Shown: positions 16,290-25,108, counted from the stretch's first letter. The stretch is DNA of 34,575 nucleotides from Methanomicrobiales archaeon (GCA_012797575.1 JAAZOW010000067.1:1-34575), one strand, 5' to 3'. Program-made: numbers and translations. The notes: generated from the letters alone by a model not told the origin.

Positions 16290-17162
16290 TTACTTCAGAG
16301 CAGCAATTTCTTTTCTGAACGCGACCCAATAAAGGACACCGACAAAGAGCAAAGCGCCGACTATATTGCCGAGCGTAACTGGAATCAGGTTGCTGGTCCA
16401 CATGGTTACCCAGTTAACCGATTCGACTGCCTGCGAAGGGTCAATGCCTGTGCAGAAGATGCCCGTAGGGATAAAGTACATATTCGCAACACTGTGCTCA
16501 AACCCGGTGGCAACGAAAGCGAAGATCGGGAACCAGATACCGACGATCTTTCCTATCGCGTCATCAGCGCATATACCAAGCAAGATAGCGAGGTTGACGA
16601 GCCAGTTACAGCCAATGCCTTTCAAGAATACTGACCATAGAGCCATACCACTGGCATAACTTGTCTTTGCTGTTGCAATACCTATTGCTCTTAGGCCAAA
16701 CGCGGTGAGCGTTGCGCTCCCTGCGGCATCGAAGCTGACACACGGCCCGTACGCCATGATATACGCGAAGACTATCGATCCGATAAGGTTACCGATGTAC
16801 ACCCAGAGCCAGAGATTGAGCACACTGCCCCAGCTGACCTTGTGGACGAATGCAGCCATGGGGGCGAGCATCGCATCCCCGGTGAAGAGTTCTGCACCGG
16901 TCATAACCGTGATAATCAGCCCCACAGGGAAGACAGCACCCAGCATGAACTGGGCCATACCAGCACTTGCGAAACCGGATCTCAGCGCAACATCAGATGC
17001 CATTACACCGGTCGAACAGACCGTCGCGAGCGCACCGCCCATGGCGATGTAGGCGCCGGACATGAAGCCGCGCACGATCATATTCCAGACCGGCAATCCG
17101 ACCTTGTACTTCCCGGCATCTCCCGCTTTTGCTACTATAGCAACTGGAGGATGGAACACCAT
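16290..17162 (-). CDS. fdhC: Formate/nitrite transporter family protein (formate channel)
   Basis: A 290-residue FNT-family membrane protein with six expected helices. Seen: SGAYIAMGGALATV in helix 1-2, LFTGDAMLAP (the omega-loop region), GIGCNWLVNLAI with the conserved NW(L/M)VN, FEHSVANMYFIP with the channel histidine, and TLGNIVGALLFVG near the end. In methanogens FdhC supplies formate to F420-dependent formate dehydrogenase, and this fits a formate-using methanogen. The ATG has GAGGTG eight bases upstream. The long AT-rich leader with palindromes (17163-17345) suggests regulation. No formate dehydrogenase genes are in the window, so nitrite or another monovalent anion cannot be fully excluded. 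Confidence 0.93.
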   Translation of the reverse strand: MVFHPPVAIVAKAGDAGKYKVGLPVWNMIVRGFMSGAYIAMGGALATVCSTGVMASDVALRSGFASAGMAQFMLGAVFPVGLIITVMTGAELFTGDAMLAPMAAFVHKVSWGSVLNLWLWVYIGNLIGSIVFAYIMAYGPCVSFDAAGSATLTAFGLRAIGIATAKTSYASGMALWSVFLKGIGCNWLVNLAILLGICADDAIGKIVGIWFPIFAFVATGFEHSVANMYFIPTGIFCTGIDPSQAVESVNWVTMWTSNLIPVTLGNIVGALLFVGVLYWVAFRKEIAALK

Positions 17163-17950
17163 TTTTCATACACCTCTCTAAACGTCCTACCTATACCTTC
17201 GAGTAACCTGATTGTATAGGTCTAATTAATGAGTAATTTGAGAGGCATATTAATATGTTTCGAATTGATCGTTGTGTGAAGAGAATATAATCTCGTTTAG
17301 AGCGCTTATCATTGGTGTAAGTTAATTTCTATCGCTAAACGCTGGAAATCGACAAACGTTCTTTTTGACATGGATTTTGAGGTCACGCAGATCCCGGATG
17401 ATTTTTTGGAAAAGTTTGAGAGCCTGGTTGGTCAGGCGCGCCGATCCGTCCTCTTCTCTGCCCATATCCCCATTTTGACGGTAAAAGCCGGTAAAATCAC
17501 CCGGAATACATGCGCGGCCTGGATCGGTCTCGGAGGTGAGCGGCACAGCGGCTGGAAAATCCTTATTTCCAGAAATCTCGCCCTCTGATACCTTCTTCTT
17601 CTCCCCTCCCAGGCTCCGGGAGAGGTCTCTCTCGGAATAATTTGCAGATGGTGCAATACAGCCTGCCCGCGTGCTGCCGCGGTCCCGGTGCTCTGGAGAA
17701 GGTGCTGATCACGCGCGGAACCAGGTACGGCTCGCTCCACCCGGGGCGTGCCAATGCCCTCCGCAATGGTGGACATCAGAGCCGATCCCCCGATGGTGCC
17801 CGGCCATCGACCAACTTCGTCGCGCACGAGCGCAGTCCCCCCCGGCGGGAGCCTCACGGCGGATCGGGATACATGCCCACCCTGCCAGCCGGTTCATTTT
17901 CGCCCTGGATACCCAAACTACATTGAGGTCAGCACGCGATATGTACATCA
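17163..17950. other. Gene-poor interval: AT-rich fdhC leader, then unassigned GC-rich DNA
   Basis: The first 180 bases are AT-rich and look like the fdhC promoter region: several TATA-like words, the perfect palindrome CATATTAATATG (17246-17257) and AATTA/TAATT arms (17224-17238). From about 17345 to 17930 the DNA returns to GC-rich composition, but no frame gives a protein I recognise. Short competing frames exist on both strands (for example 17370-17588 plus and 17432-17857 minus), none with a good ribosome binding site or family motif. It may be a decayed gene or an untranslated RNA. No tRNA fold was found. Confidence 0.5.
17246..17257. promoter_or_regulatory. Perfect 12-base AT palindrome upstream of fdhC
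   Basis: CATATTAATATG equals its own reverse complement and sits 84 bases before the fdhC start. It may contain a TATA element, be an operator, or both. Low-complexity AT DNA makes chance palindromes commoner. Confidence 0.4.
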
Positions 17951-19957
17951 ATGGATTCCCTTGACGACTGGTTCCCGTACCGGGAATACCGACCTCACCA
18001 GCGGGAAATGCTTGAAGCGGCTGCATCTGTCGCGCGCGACGGCGGTATCGCCATGATCGATGCACCGACCGGAAGCGGCAAGTCGAGCGTGATCTCCGCG
18101 CTCCTCGCAGAGAGCCGGGGGCGAAAAGTGCTCGTCGCCGTCCGCACTATCAGTCAGCTCACCACGTTTATGCGCGAGCTTGCGCTCGTCCGGAAGAAGC
18201 GCGGCGGTCTGAAGTTCGCCTACCTCATCGGCAAGTCAAGCATGTGCCCGCTCGGTGGCGAAGGGGACGTCTACCGGCGATGTGAGGGGGTCAAGGCTTT
18301 CTCGACAGCGCTGATGCGGGAGCGAGCACAGAAGGGTTCACTTACCCCGGCAAACGACCGTCATATCAGACAACAGATCCGGAAGATGGACCCCGACCAC
18401 CCGCTCATCTGCCCCTACTTCATCCACGGCAAATCGTTTGTAGAACCGGAGGATGCGGGACTGAAGATGATCCCGTCGGCGGCCCTGCGTGTCCGCGCCG
18501 AGCGGGTGAGCACCGAGCTGATCTGGCCCGACAAGCTTGCCGGATTTTGCGGCAACATCTGTCCCTACGATACGATGGTGCACGCCGCCCGGGGCGCTGA
18601 TGTGGTGCTCGTGAACTTCTACCACCTCTTCAACGACGCCATCAGGGAGCAGCTCTACCAGTCGCTCGGGATCGAGGAGCACGATGTCTTGCTGCTCATC
18701 GATGAAGCCCACAACTGCGGTGACGTGGTCCAGAACATCGAGAGCGTGATGATCGAGGAGCATGATATCGTGCAGGCTGGGCACGAACTCGCCGGACGAC
18801 GGCGGTCTCAGCACCAGGCTGATGCCATCGCCCAGATCCTGCCGCAGATCACTCGATTCATGGATGCACTCAAAGAGTCGCACGAGATCGAGGACTGGTT
18901 TGATCCTGCGATCTTTCAGCGAATGATCCTTGCGGGTACACTCTACCAGAACATGGAAGGGATCGTGGACGACCTCCTCAAGATCAGCGAAGGGATCCGC
19001 GAAAAAAACATGCAGGCAGGTGAGTTCCGGGAGAGTGCCCTCGAGCGGCTGACTGAGTTCTTCTACCGGATCCTCCAGTCCGCGGCCGACCCGGCCTACC
19101 TGACAATCTACCGCAAGGGCGAGGACGGTATGGTGGCGCTCGAGGTGCGAAACATCGATCCGAGCACCAAACTCCGGGATATCGTCCAGGCACACGCATG
19201 CTCCGTCCTGATATCGGGCACGCTCTCACCCATCGAGAGTTACCAGCGCTACTACTTCGGCGATCTTCCGGTCAGCGCGTTGTCGCTTCCAAACTCGTTT
19301 CCTCCAGAGAATCGCCGCATTTTCTGCGCAAACGACATCACCACCGCCTACTCGATGCGCCGGGATGCGCAGAACCTCGCGCGGACTGACGACTACATCA
19401 CCACGTTTGCTGCCCTCCCGGGAAACCTCGCCATCTACTTTCCCTCCTACGACCTGGTCAACATCTTTGCGGAGCGGTGCGCTCCCCGGATCAAGAAGAA
19501 GCAGATCTACATCGAACCGAAAGAATCTGCAACGGCCGCTACCATGCTTCGAGAATTTATGTCTCTCCCCGGAGAGGGGCGATCCGGCATCCTCTTTGCA
19601 GTCTGTGGCGGCAAGTGGAGTGAGGGCCTGGACTACCGGGGGGAGATGCTCGCGGGTGCACTCGTCATCGGCCTCCCTCTCGCTCCATTCAACCGTGTCC
19701 GCCGTATGGTGATCGATTACTTCCGGATGAAGTTCGGGCCCGAGGGGGAGTTCATCAGCTACACCCTCCCGGCGATCAACCGCGCCCTGCAGGCGCTGGG
19801 AAGGGTACTCAGAGCACCAGAGGATCGGGGGATGCTCGTCCTCGGGGAACGACGGTTCCTGGAGTCCAGGGTCCGCTCCGGCCTGCCACCGTGGATGCAG
19901 GAGGAGATGACGACCTGCACCATTGATATCTTCCAGAAGGAGGCGGGAAGATGGTGA
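17951..19957 (+). CDS. XPD/DinG-like ATP-dependent DNA helicase with Fe-S cluster
   Basis: Superfamily-2 helicase of 668 residues, 5'-3' polarity in its family. Seen: Q-like YRPHQREM, Walker A DAPTGSGKSS (Lys44), motif Ia VAVRTISQL, a Cys-containing insertion with Cys99, Cys111, Cys154, Cys200 and Cys204 (four are expected to hold a [4Fe-4S] cluster), the DEAH box at 251-254, and in the C-terminal RecA domain VLISGTLSP, GKWSEGLDY and motif VI QALGRVLRAPEDRG. XPD relatives act in repair of bulky lesions and in unwinding of special structures. The overlap with ogt by seven bases supports a repair role. The start ATG has only a distant GAGGT (21 bases upstream), so the exact start is slightly uncertain. 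Confidence 0.92.
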   Translation: MDSLDDWFPYREYRPHQREMLEAAASVARDGGIAMIDAPTGSGKSSVISALLAESRGRKVLVAVRTISQLTTFMRELALVRKKRGGLKFAYLIGKSSMCPLGGEGDVYRRCEGVKAFSTALMRERAQKGSLTPANDRHIRQQIRKMDPDHPLICPYFIHGKSFVEPEDAGLKMIPSAALRVRAERVSTELIWPDKLAGFCGNICPYDTMVHAARGADVVLVNFYHLFNDAIREQLYQSLGIEEHDVLLLIDEAHNCGDVVQNIESVMIEEHDIVQAGHELAGRRRSQHQADAIAQILPQITRFMDALKESHEIEDWFDPAIFQRMILAGTLYQNMEGIVDDLLKISEGIREKNMQAGEFRESALERLTEFFYRILQSAADPAYLTIYRKGEDGMVALEVRNIDPSTKLRDIVQAHACSVLISGTLSPIESYQRYYFGDLPVSALSLPNSFPPENRRIFCANDITTAYSMRRDAQNLARTDDYITTFAALPGNLAIYFPSYDLVNIFAERCAPRIKKKQIYIEPKESATAATMLREFMSLPGEGRSGILFAVCGGKWSEGLDYRGEMLAGALVIGLPLAPFNRVRRMVIDYFRMKFGPEGEFISYTLPAINRALQALGRVLRAPEDRGMLVLGERRFLESRVRSGLPPWMQEEMTTCTIDIFQKEAGRW

Positions 19958-20415
19958 TCGTAACTGGATCGTGCCGGTTTGGGCTCTGGCACATCCACGT
20001 GACGTGGCAGGGGAACCTCGTCTATCGGGTGCGCTTCGCCCGCGAGGGTGTTGTCGGTCCGATCCCCGAGGAGATCCGGCGCTACTGCGCCGGGCGGTCG
20101 GCAGACCTCTCCTCTCTTGAGAGCGTCGCAACCGAAGGGGAATCGACCTTTGCGAAGATCTACCGCGCGGTGCGAGCTATCCCCTGCGGGGAGACCGCCA
20201 CGTACGGCGAGATCGCCCGGATCGTCGGGACAGCGCCCCGCGTGGTTGGATCGGCGATGGCCAGGAACCCAACCCCGATCGTGGTACCCTGCCACCGCGT
20301 CGTCGCGAAGACCGGCCTTGGAGGGTTCTCCCCGGATCTGGAGATCAAAGAGGCCCTGCTCGCCATGGAGCGGCGCACGCCCGGACCCTGCACGCCGCGA
20401 GATGAGAGGGATTAA
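19951..20415 (+). CDS. ogt: Methylated-DNA--protein-cysteine methyltransferase
   Basis: A 154-residue suicide repair protein that takes the alkyl group from O6-alkylguanine onto its own cysteine. The active site PCHRVV is intact (Cys114), preceded by the DNA-binding helix-turn-helix with TATYGEIARIVG and the arginine-finger region GTAPRVVGSAMARNP, and followed by GLGGFSPDLEIKEALL. The start ATG overlaps the helicase stop and has AAGGAGG (19937-19943) seven bases upstream, so both repair proteins are coexpressed. The N-terminal domain is short, as in other archaeal forms. Confidence 0.94.
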   Translation: MVIVTGSCRFGLWHIHVTWQGNLVYRVRFAREGVVGPIPEEIRRYCAGRSADLSSLESVATEGESTFAKIYRAVRAIPCGETATYGEIARIVGTAPRVVGSAMARNPTPIVVPCHRVVAKTGLGGFSPDLEIKEALLAMERRTPGPCTPRDERD

Positions 20416-20441
20416 CTGGTAATCTGTCAGAGGTGATCAGG

Positions 20442-21353
20442 ATGAAGATCGTGGTCCTGGGGGCGGGGGCGGTCGGCCTGGCCATCGCCGCCAAGCTATC
20501 CCGCGTCGTGAACGTCCATGCTGTCGCCAGGAAGCGGCATGCGGACGCAATGCGGAAACGGGGTCTCCTGATGACCGGGATATGGGGTGAAGGCACATAC
20601 CGCTTCAGCTGCTCTGAAAGCCTCCCGGATGCGTGGCATGGTGCTGACTACTACATCATCACCGCAAAGTCCACTGACACTGAGGCGGTCTGCCGCCAGT
20701 TTGTTGGCGAGATCCGGGGACGCGAGGTGGTGAGCCTCCAGAACGGCATCGGGAACGAGGAGATCATCGGACGGTACACCGACCGGGTCGTCGGGGGGAT
20801 GGCCATCACCGGATTTGAATGGCGAGGCGACGCGTCAGTCCACGTCTCGGTGGAGGCTGCGCCTATGAAATTCGGGCGATTTCCGTCTGGTATGGATGAT
20901 TCGGTCAGACGCCTTGTAGACCTGATCCGGGAGGCTGGCATACGGGTTGAGGCAACCGATGATATAGGGAGCGATCTCTGGTCAAAGACCCTTTATAACT
21001 GTGCATTAAACCCGCTCGGCGCAGTCACGAATGTTCCCTACGGGGCACTCGCCGACCAGCACGCCTGGGCGATTGTCGCGGCGATCGTCAGGGAGGTATA
21101 TCAGGTGGTGAGAGCCGAGGGCGTTGCCCTCCCCTGGGGGACGGCGGAGGCCTACTTGGAGTATCTCAAGACCGAGCAGCTCCCGGCGACGGCCGCCCAC
21201 CATTCGTCGATGCTCCAGGACCTCGCCCGGGGCCGAAGGACCGAGATCGACTTCCTGAACGGCGCTGTAACAGATCTCGCCCGAAAGCATGGTATCGATG
21301 TGCCCTACAATACCTGCATCACAGAGCTGATACGCTTCCGGGAGCGGCTCTGA
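20442..21353 (+). CDS. panE: 2-dehydropantoate 2-reductase (ketopantoate reductase)
   Basis: A 303-residue NADPH-dependent reductase making pantoate for coenzyme A, or a close relative of that family. Seen: N-terminal Rossmann motif VVLGAGAVGLAIAAKL, the conserved substrate-side IITAKSTDTEAV and VSLQNGIGNEE, and the C-terminal helical domain with LWSKTLYNCALNPLGAVTN carrying the family's catalytic Lys and conserved Asn. AGGTGATC (20431-20438) precedes the ATG at 20442, better than the GTG at 20433. It lies 26 bases after ogt and 14 before mobA. Substrate identity is by family only. Confidence 0.88.
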   Translation: MKIVVLGAGAVGLAIAAKLSRVVNVHAVARKRHADAMRKRGLLMTGIWGEGTYRFSCSESLPDAWHGADYYIITAKSTDTEAVCRQFVGEIRGREVVSLQNGIGNEEIIGRYTDRVVGGMAITGFEWRGDASVHVSVEAAPMKFGRFPSGMDDSVRRLVDLIREAGIRVEATDDIGSDLWSKTLYNCALNPLGAVTNVPYGALADQHAWAIVAAIVREVYQVVRAEGVALPWGTAEAYLEYLKTEQLPATAAHHSSMLQDLARGRRTEIDFLNGAVTDLARKHGIDVPYNTCITELIRFRERL

Positions 21354-21367
21354 CGGCAAGGATGGGT

Positions 21368-21988
21368 ATGCGGTCAGCGATCATACTTGTTGGGGGAGAG
21401 GCGCAGCGTGCCGGTGGGCGGGAGAAGTACTTCTTTGTGGTCCAGGGCAAGACCTTCATCGACCGTCTCATCGATACCCTGCGGGAGGTGGTGGATGAGA
21501 TCGTGCTGGTCGCCCGGGATCCCGAACAGTGTGAACGGTTCTGCCACCTCGGTGATGTCAGGTGTATAGCGGATGTCAGGAGAGGACTTGGACCTATCGG
21601 CGGGCTGCATGCGGGGGCGCTTGCGGTGCACGGTGAGCATACCTTTGTTGCAGCCTGCGATATGCCCTGCATAAGCCCGATGGTGGTTCGACTGCTCTTT
21701 GACGCCATCGGGGATTGCGATGCCGCCATTCCCTGCTGGAACGCCGAGATGCTCGAGCCGCTCCATGCAGTCTACCGGACGAGCGCGCTGCTTGCCTATC
21801 TGGAAGAGCATGAATCGCTCTCACTCCGCGCGATGGTATGGAACCTCAACACCCAATACGTGAGCGTGGAGAGGATCCGGGAGATCGATCCGGATCTGAT
21901 GACGTTTACGAACATCAATAAGCTGGAGGATCTGAAGATGATCGATCCCCCGGATGAGCACGACCAGGGTAGCGAGTGCGGGCTGTAG
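21368..21988 (+). CDS. mobA: Molybdenum cofactor guanylyltransferase MobA-like
   Basis: A 206-residue NTP-transferase that attaches GMP to molybdopterin, giving the MGD form used by formate and formylmethanofuran dehydrogenases. Seen: nucleotide-binding start SAIILVGGEAQRAGGREKYFF (a variant of LAGGxSxRMGxDK), RGLGPIGGLHAGALAV, and the metal site AACDMPCISPMVV with Asp. C-terminal DPDLMTFTNINKLEDL matches the family's ending. The ATG at 21368 has AAGGATGG just upstream; the ATG at 21362 sits directly on the AAGG and is less likely. It probably shares an mRNA with ogt and panE. Confidence 0.88.
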   Translation: MRSAIILVGGEAQRAGGREKYFFVVQGKTFIDRLIDTLREVVDEIVLVARDPEQCERFCHLGDVRCIADVRRGLGPIGGLHAGALAVHGEHTFVAACDMPCISPMVVRLLFDAIGDCDAAIPCWNAEMLEPLHAVYRTSALLAYLEEHESLSLRAMVWNLNTQYVSVERIREIDPDLMTFTNINKLEDLKMIDPPDEHDQGSECGL

Positions 21989-22090
21989 CTCAATTGTTTC
22001 ATTTTACAGACAACGTAGACTGATCCTTCGCCACCCGGTGTGGTCGAGGCGCATCATCTGAAGAAGCAGGCGCTGGACACGCCCAAAACC

Positions 22091-22098
22091 TATAAATA
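22091..22098 (+). promoter_or_regulatory. TATA box of the beta-propeller gene
   Basis: TATAAATA, preceded by AAAACC as a possible BRE. Its centre is about 28 bases before the ATG at 22123, so transcription should begin at that codon. Confidence 0.6.
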
Positions 22099-22122
22099 GT
22101 TTCTCCGAGTAGTCAGGGCTTG

Positions 22123-23379
22123 ATGTCATCGGGGGAGATGTCTTCGATCAACTCAAATTTAGAAGAGGGGGTTGGTTCCGGGGAAGTGCGGGTCATGCAA
22201 CCCGGGCGCAGAGGGCGCGAACTGGCTGTTTACCGCCCTTTATCGCTTTTCCTGTTCTTCTGCCTGATCATTGTCCTCTGCGGGCCGGTTGCTGCTTCAG
22301 AGAAGACTTATACCCCTCTCTGGAACCGGGGAGCCTGCGGAGCCGTCAGCTCTGTGGACATTTCGCAGGATGGTGCCGTGATCGTCACCGGTTCGGACTC
22401 GACTGTCTACCTCCTGGATCAGGGAGGAGAACTGCTTTGGGAAGCCACTGTCGGTTCACGGATAAATGGTGTCGGTATATCACCAGAAGGGTCGCATATC
22501 GGTGTCGCTGCGGATAAGCTCTATCTCTTTGATAGAGACGGCAAACTGCTCTGGACCGAGAAGACAACGTTCGTCTACCACAGTGTGGCGCTCTCATCCA
22601 GGGCCGCATACGTCACCGCTGGATGCGACAACGGCGCGGTATATATATTTGATACGAACAAGAGGACGCTCTGGGACTACGATATGGGAACCAGCAGTTA
22701 TGATATTGCCATATCAGAGAATGGTCGTGTAACCGTAGCAGGATGTAAAAACAGCGGGGTTTATTACCTCAACAGCAGAGAAGGGGAGTCCTGGAGTTAC
22801 GGAACTGGAAAGAGCGTGAAGGGCATCGCCCTCACCCCTGACGGGCGGTTCGTGGCCGCAGGATCGATTGACCGGTGCGTTTACCTCTCTACCGGGCAAG
22901 GGGAACACCTCTGGAAATACCCCACTGAGAATGCCGTCATATCGACAGCGCTGACGAATGAGGCACGGGAGATATTTGCTGCATCTGGTATGTCGGTCCA
23001 TATCCTTGACCGCTCTGGAACAGAGATTCAGAGGATCACCCTCAACGGCCGTGCGGAATCGGTTGCTGTGACTCCTGATGGCTCGTTCCTCGTCATCGGG
23101 GGCGGTGATGGTGACCGGTCTATCCATCTGCTCACCAGCGATGAGGCACTCATACACGAAGAGGGTACGCCGGAGCCGGAGAAGACCGTAGCGAGCGGTA
23201 CTGAGCCTCAGGGTAGGCCGGCAGGCAACGTGACGCAGCTGGACAACAGCACGACAACGCCCACGGGTGCGAACTCTCAACCCTCAGAGGGGGGAGGTTC
23301 GGTCACGGCGCAGGTGCGTGGGTGGCTGGAGAACATATTCGCTCTCCTCTTCAGGCCGCAGGAAGATTTCCTGGCCTGA
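22123..23379 (+). CDS. Exported WD40/PQQ-like beta-propeller protein
   Basis: A 418-residue protein. A hydrophobic stretch (SLFLFFCLIIVLCGPVAAS, about residues 40-58) acts as signal peptide or anchor. The rest carries seven repeats of about 40 residues of the form SVDISQDG...VTGSDSTVYLLD..GELLW, which would close a seven-bladed propeller. A Pro/Thr/Ser-rich low-complexity tail (about 345-395) and a short amphipathic end follow. Such modules bind proteins or glycans outside the cell; no ligand can be named. The start at 22123 fits a leaderless mRNA from the TATA box. ATGs at 22138 and 22195 are alternatives, the last giving a more classical signal peptide. It stands alone, convergent with pyrK. 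Confidence 0.82.
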   Translation: MSSGEMSSINSNLEEGVGSGEVRVMQPGRRGRELAVYRPLSLFLFFCLIIVLCGPVAASEKTYTPLWNRGACGAVSSVDISQDGAVIVTGSDSTVYLLDQGGELLWEATVGSRINGVGISPEGSHIGVAADKLYLFDRDGKLLWTEKTTFVYHSVALSSRAAYVTAGCDNGAVYIFDTNKRTLWDYDMGTSSYDIAISENGRVTVAGCKNSGVYYLNSREGESWSYGTGKSVKGIALTPDGRFVAAGSIDRCVYLSTGQGEHLWKYPTENAVISTALTNEAREIFAASGMSVHILDRSGTEIQRITLNGRAESVAVTPDGSFLVIGGGDGDRSIHLLTSDEALIHEEGTPEPEKTVASGTEPQGRPAGNVTQLDNSTTTPTGANSQPSEGGGSVTAQVRGWLENIFALLFRPQEDFLA

Positions 23380-23431
23380 TTTTCCTGGAGATACCGGGCC
23401 CGGGACAGGCATTACACCAACGCCCCGCAGG

Positions 23432-24196
23432 CTAAATCCTGTATCTCCTCCCGCTCGCGTCGCGTGCGTAGTGCCCGAACTCGCTCTTCAGCAGAACGTC
23501 GCCGGAGAAGACCGGGCCATCCCTGCAGACTCGGAGACCATGCGGGTCGATGCAACACGACCCACAGAGGCCGACCCCACACTTCATGTAGCGGTGCAGG
23601 GAGAACTCGCCCCGGTCTGCGTATCCTTCACGGTCAAGGATGCCGAGCACCGCCGCCATCATGACCTCAGGCCCGCAGACACAGATGCCGCTGAAGTCGG
23701 CGAAGTCCACCCTTGATGTGAGGTCTGTCACAAACCCGTGGTGACCGGCGGTGCCATCGTCGGTCGCAACCATCAGAGTCGCCATCTCACGTATGCGGTC
23801 GGCAAAGAGGAGTTCAGAGGCCGTCCGGGCGCCGAGGAGGAAGACATCCACCTGTCCGGCCGCGACGAGCGGCAGTAGTGGGGAGGCGCCGACGCCGCCG
23901 GCGATGGCAAGCGTCCTCCCGGTGAGTGTGAACCCGTTCCCGTACGGACCCCGGATCCCGATCCGATCACCCTCCTGCATACCAAAGAGGGCTGCGGTCG
24001 CATCCCCCACCTTCTGGACGGTTATCGACGACGGGGAGGAGAGGGCCATCGGGATCTCATCGATGCCCGGCACCCAGACCATCACGAACTGACCGGGCCG
24101 CGCCGTGACTTCACGATCGAAGACGAACGTCTTGATCGACGGCGTCTCCTGGATGATCTCTCGCAGCGTAACCGCGATCGGTATCTGCTCATCCAT
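23432..24196 (-). CDS. pyrK: Dihydroorotate dehydrogenase electron transfer subunit
   Basis: A 254-residue ferredoxin-reductase-like subunit that carries electrons from PyrD through FAD and a [2Fe-2S] centre. Seen: RPGQFVMVWVPG (FAD domain), AIAGGVGASPLLPL (pyridine-nucleotide-binding loop), CVCGPEVMM, and the cluster cysteines in MKCGVGLCGSC with Cys224 (Cys206, 211, 214 and 224; Cys215 is an extra). The start ATG at 24196 lies inside the pyrD 3' end, giving an eight-base overlap. The longer frame to 24316 is only pyrD in another frame. Four to five Cys at the end are typical of PyrK. Confidence 0.93.
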   Translation of the reverse strand: MDEQIPIAVTLREIIQETPSIKTFVFDREVTARPGQFVMVWVPGIDEIPMALSSPSSITVQKVGDATAALFGMQEGDRIGIRGPYGNGFTLTGRTLAIAGGVGASPLLPLVAAGQVDVFLLGARTASELLFADRIREMATLMVATDDGTAGHHGFVTDLTSRVDFADFSGICVCGPEVMMAAVLGILDREGYADRGEFSLHRYMKCGVGLCGSCCIDPHGLRVCRDGPVFSGDVLLKSEFGHYARDASGRRYRI

Positions 24197-25076
24197 GGGC
24201 GCACCCCACGATATCGCGGGCATCGATGCCATCGGGACTGTAAAGATCCTGTGCAATCGTCGCAAAGACACCGATATCACCGATGACAGCGCTCCCGATC
24301 TCGACGGCATCCGCACCAGCCATCATCATCTCGATGACGTTATCTGCAGTATAGACCCCGCCACACCCGATGATCGGGATAGAACAGGCCTCATAAAGCT
24401 CGTAGACGCACCGGACCGCGATGGGAAAGATCGCCTTCCCTGAAAGCCCGCCAAACCTGTTCCCGAGCACCGGCCGGCGGAGATCTGTTGATATCCGCAT
24501 CGCCTTCACCGTATTGATCGCAACGACCGCATCCGCTCCGCCACGTTCCGCCGCCGCCCCGATCTCAGCGATATCGGCGATGTTCGGAGTGAGCTTTGCC
24601 CAGGTCGGGACGCCGAGAGAGGATACCGCCCTCGTGCACTCCTCCACCAGGGCGGGGTCGCTCCCGATGGAAGCCCCGTAGCCCTCGGCGTGGGGGCAGG
24701 AGAGGTTCAGTTCAAGACCTGAGGCCACCCCGGCGAACCAACCTGCGACCGTCCGGAACTCCTCAGGTGTCCCGCCAAAGATGCTCACGATCACCGGTTC
24801 GGCCTGAAGGCCAACCAGTTCATCTACAAACGCGGCCGAGGGGTTCGGGAGACCCATGGCGTTGATGACACCGCCGTCGACGACGACCAGGCAGGGGCCG
24901 GGATGTCCCGTCTTCGGATCCGGACCGATGGACTTCGTGACCACACCACCGGCACCGTTTCGCAGGATACGAGCGAGTGACGCCCCGGTGGTCCCGAGGA
25001 TGCCGGCCGCAAGCAGAAGGTGGTTCCTCAGCTGGACACCGCCGATCTCCGTGGAGCCAGGAAAAAGCGTAACCAT
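24189..25076 (-). CDS. pyrD: Dihydroorotate dehydrogenase, class 1B catalytic subunit
   Basis: A 295-residue FMN TIM-barrel enzyme of pyrimidine synthesis. Seen: GAGGVVTKSIGPDP (FMN and substrate loop), INAMGLPNPS, the catalytic base Cys127 in NLSCPH (Cys marks class 1 enzymes), WAKLTPN, VVAINTVKAM, GLSGKAIFPIAVR and the phosphate-binding IGCGGVYTADNV. The partner pyrK follows with an overlap, confirming class 1B. A TATA box at 25099-25108 (minus strand TATAATAATA) is about 28 bases before the ATG, so the mRNA is probably leaderless. No Shine-Dalgarno is present, in agreement. Confidence 0.95.
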   Translation of the reverse strand: MVTLFPGSTEIGGVQLRNHLLLAAGILGTTGASLARILRNGAGGVVTKSIGPDPKTGHPGPCLVVVDGGVINAMGLPNPSAAFVDELVGLQAEPVIVSIFGGTPEEFRTVAGWFAGVASGLELNLSCPHAEGYGASIGSDPALVEECTRAVSSLGVPTWAKLTPNIADIAEIGAAAERGGADAVVAINTVKAMRISTDLRRPVLGNRFGGLSGKAIFPIAVRCVYELYEACSIPIIGCGGVYTADNVIEMMMAGADAVEIGSAVIGDIGVFATIAQDLYSPDGIDARDIVGCAHG

Positions 25077-25098
25077 CGAGAAAAAGGTGGGAGTGAGG

Positions 25099-25108
25099 TA
25101 TTATTATA
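25099..25108 (-). promoter_or_regulatory. TATA box of pyrD-pyrK
   Basis: The minus strand reads TATAATAATA, centre about 28 bases before the pyrD ATG. It is flanked by short arms GGTAT/ATACC (25097-25110), which could also be bound by a regulator. Confidence 0.55.

Noticed and set aside
24197..24316. N-terminal extension of pyrK
   Set aside because: It is pyrD in another frame; PyrK homology begins at the ATG at 24196.
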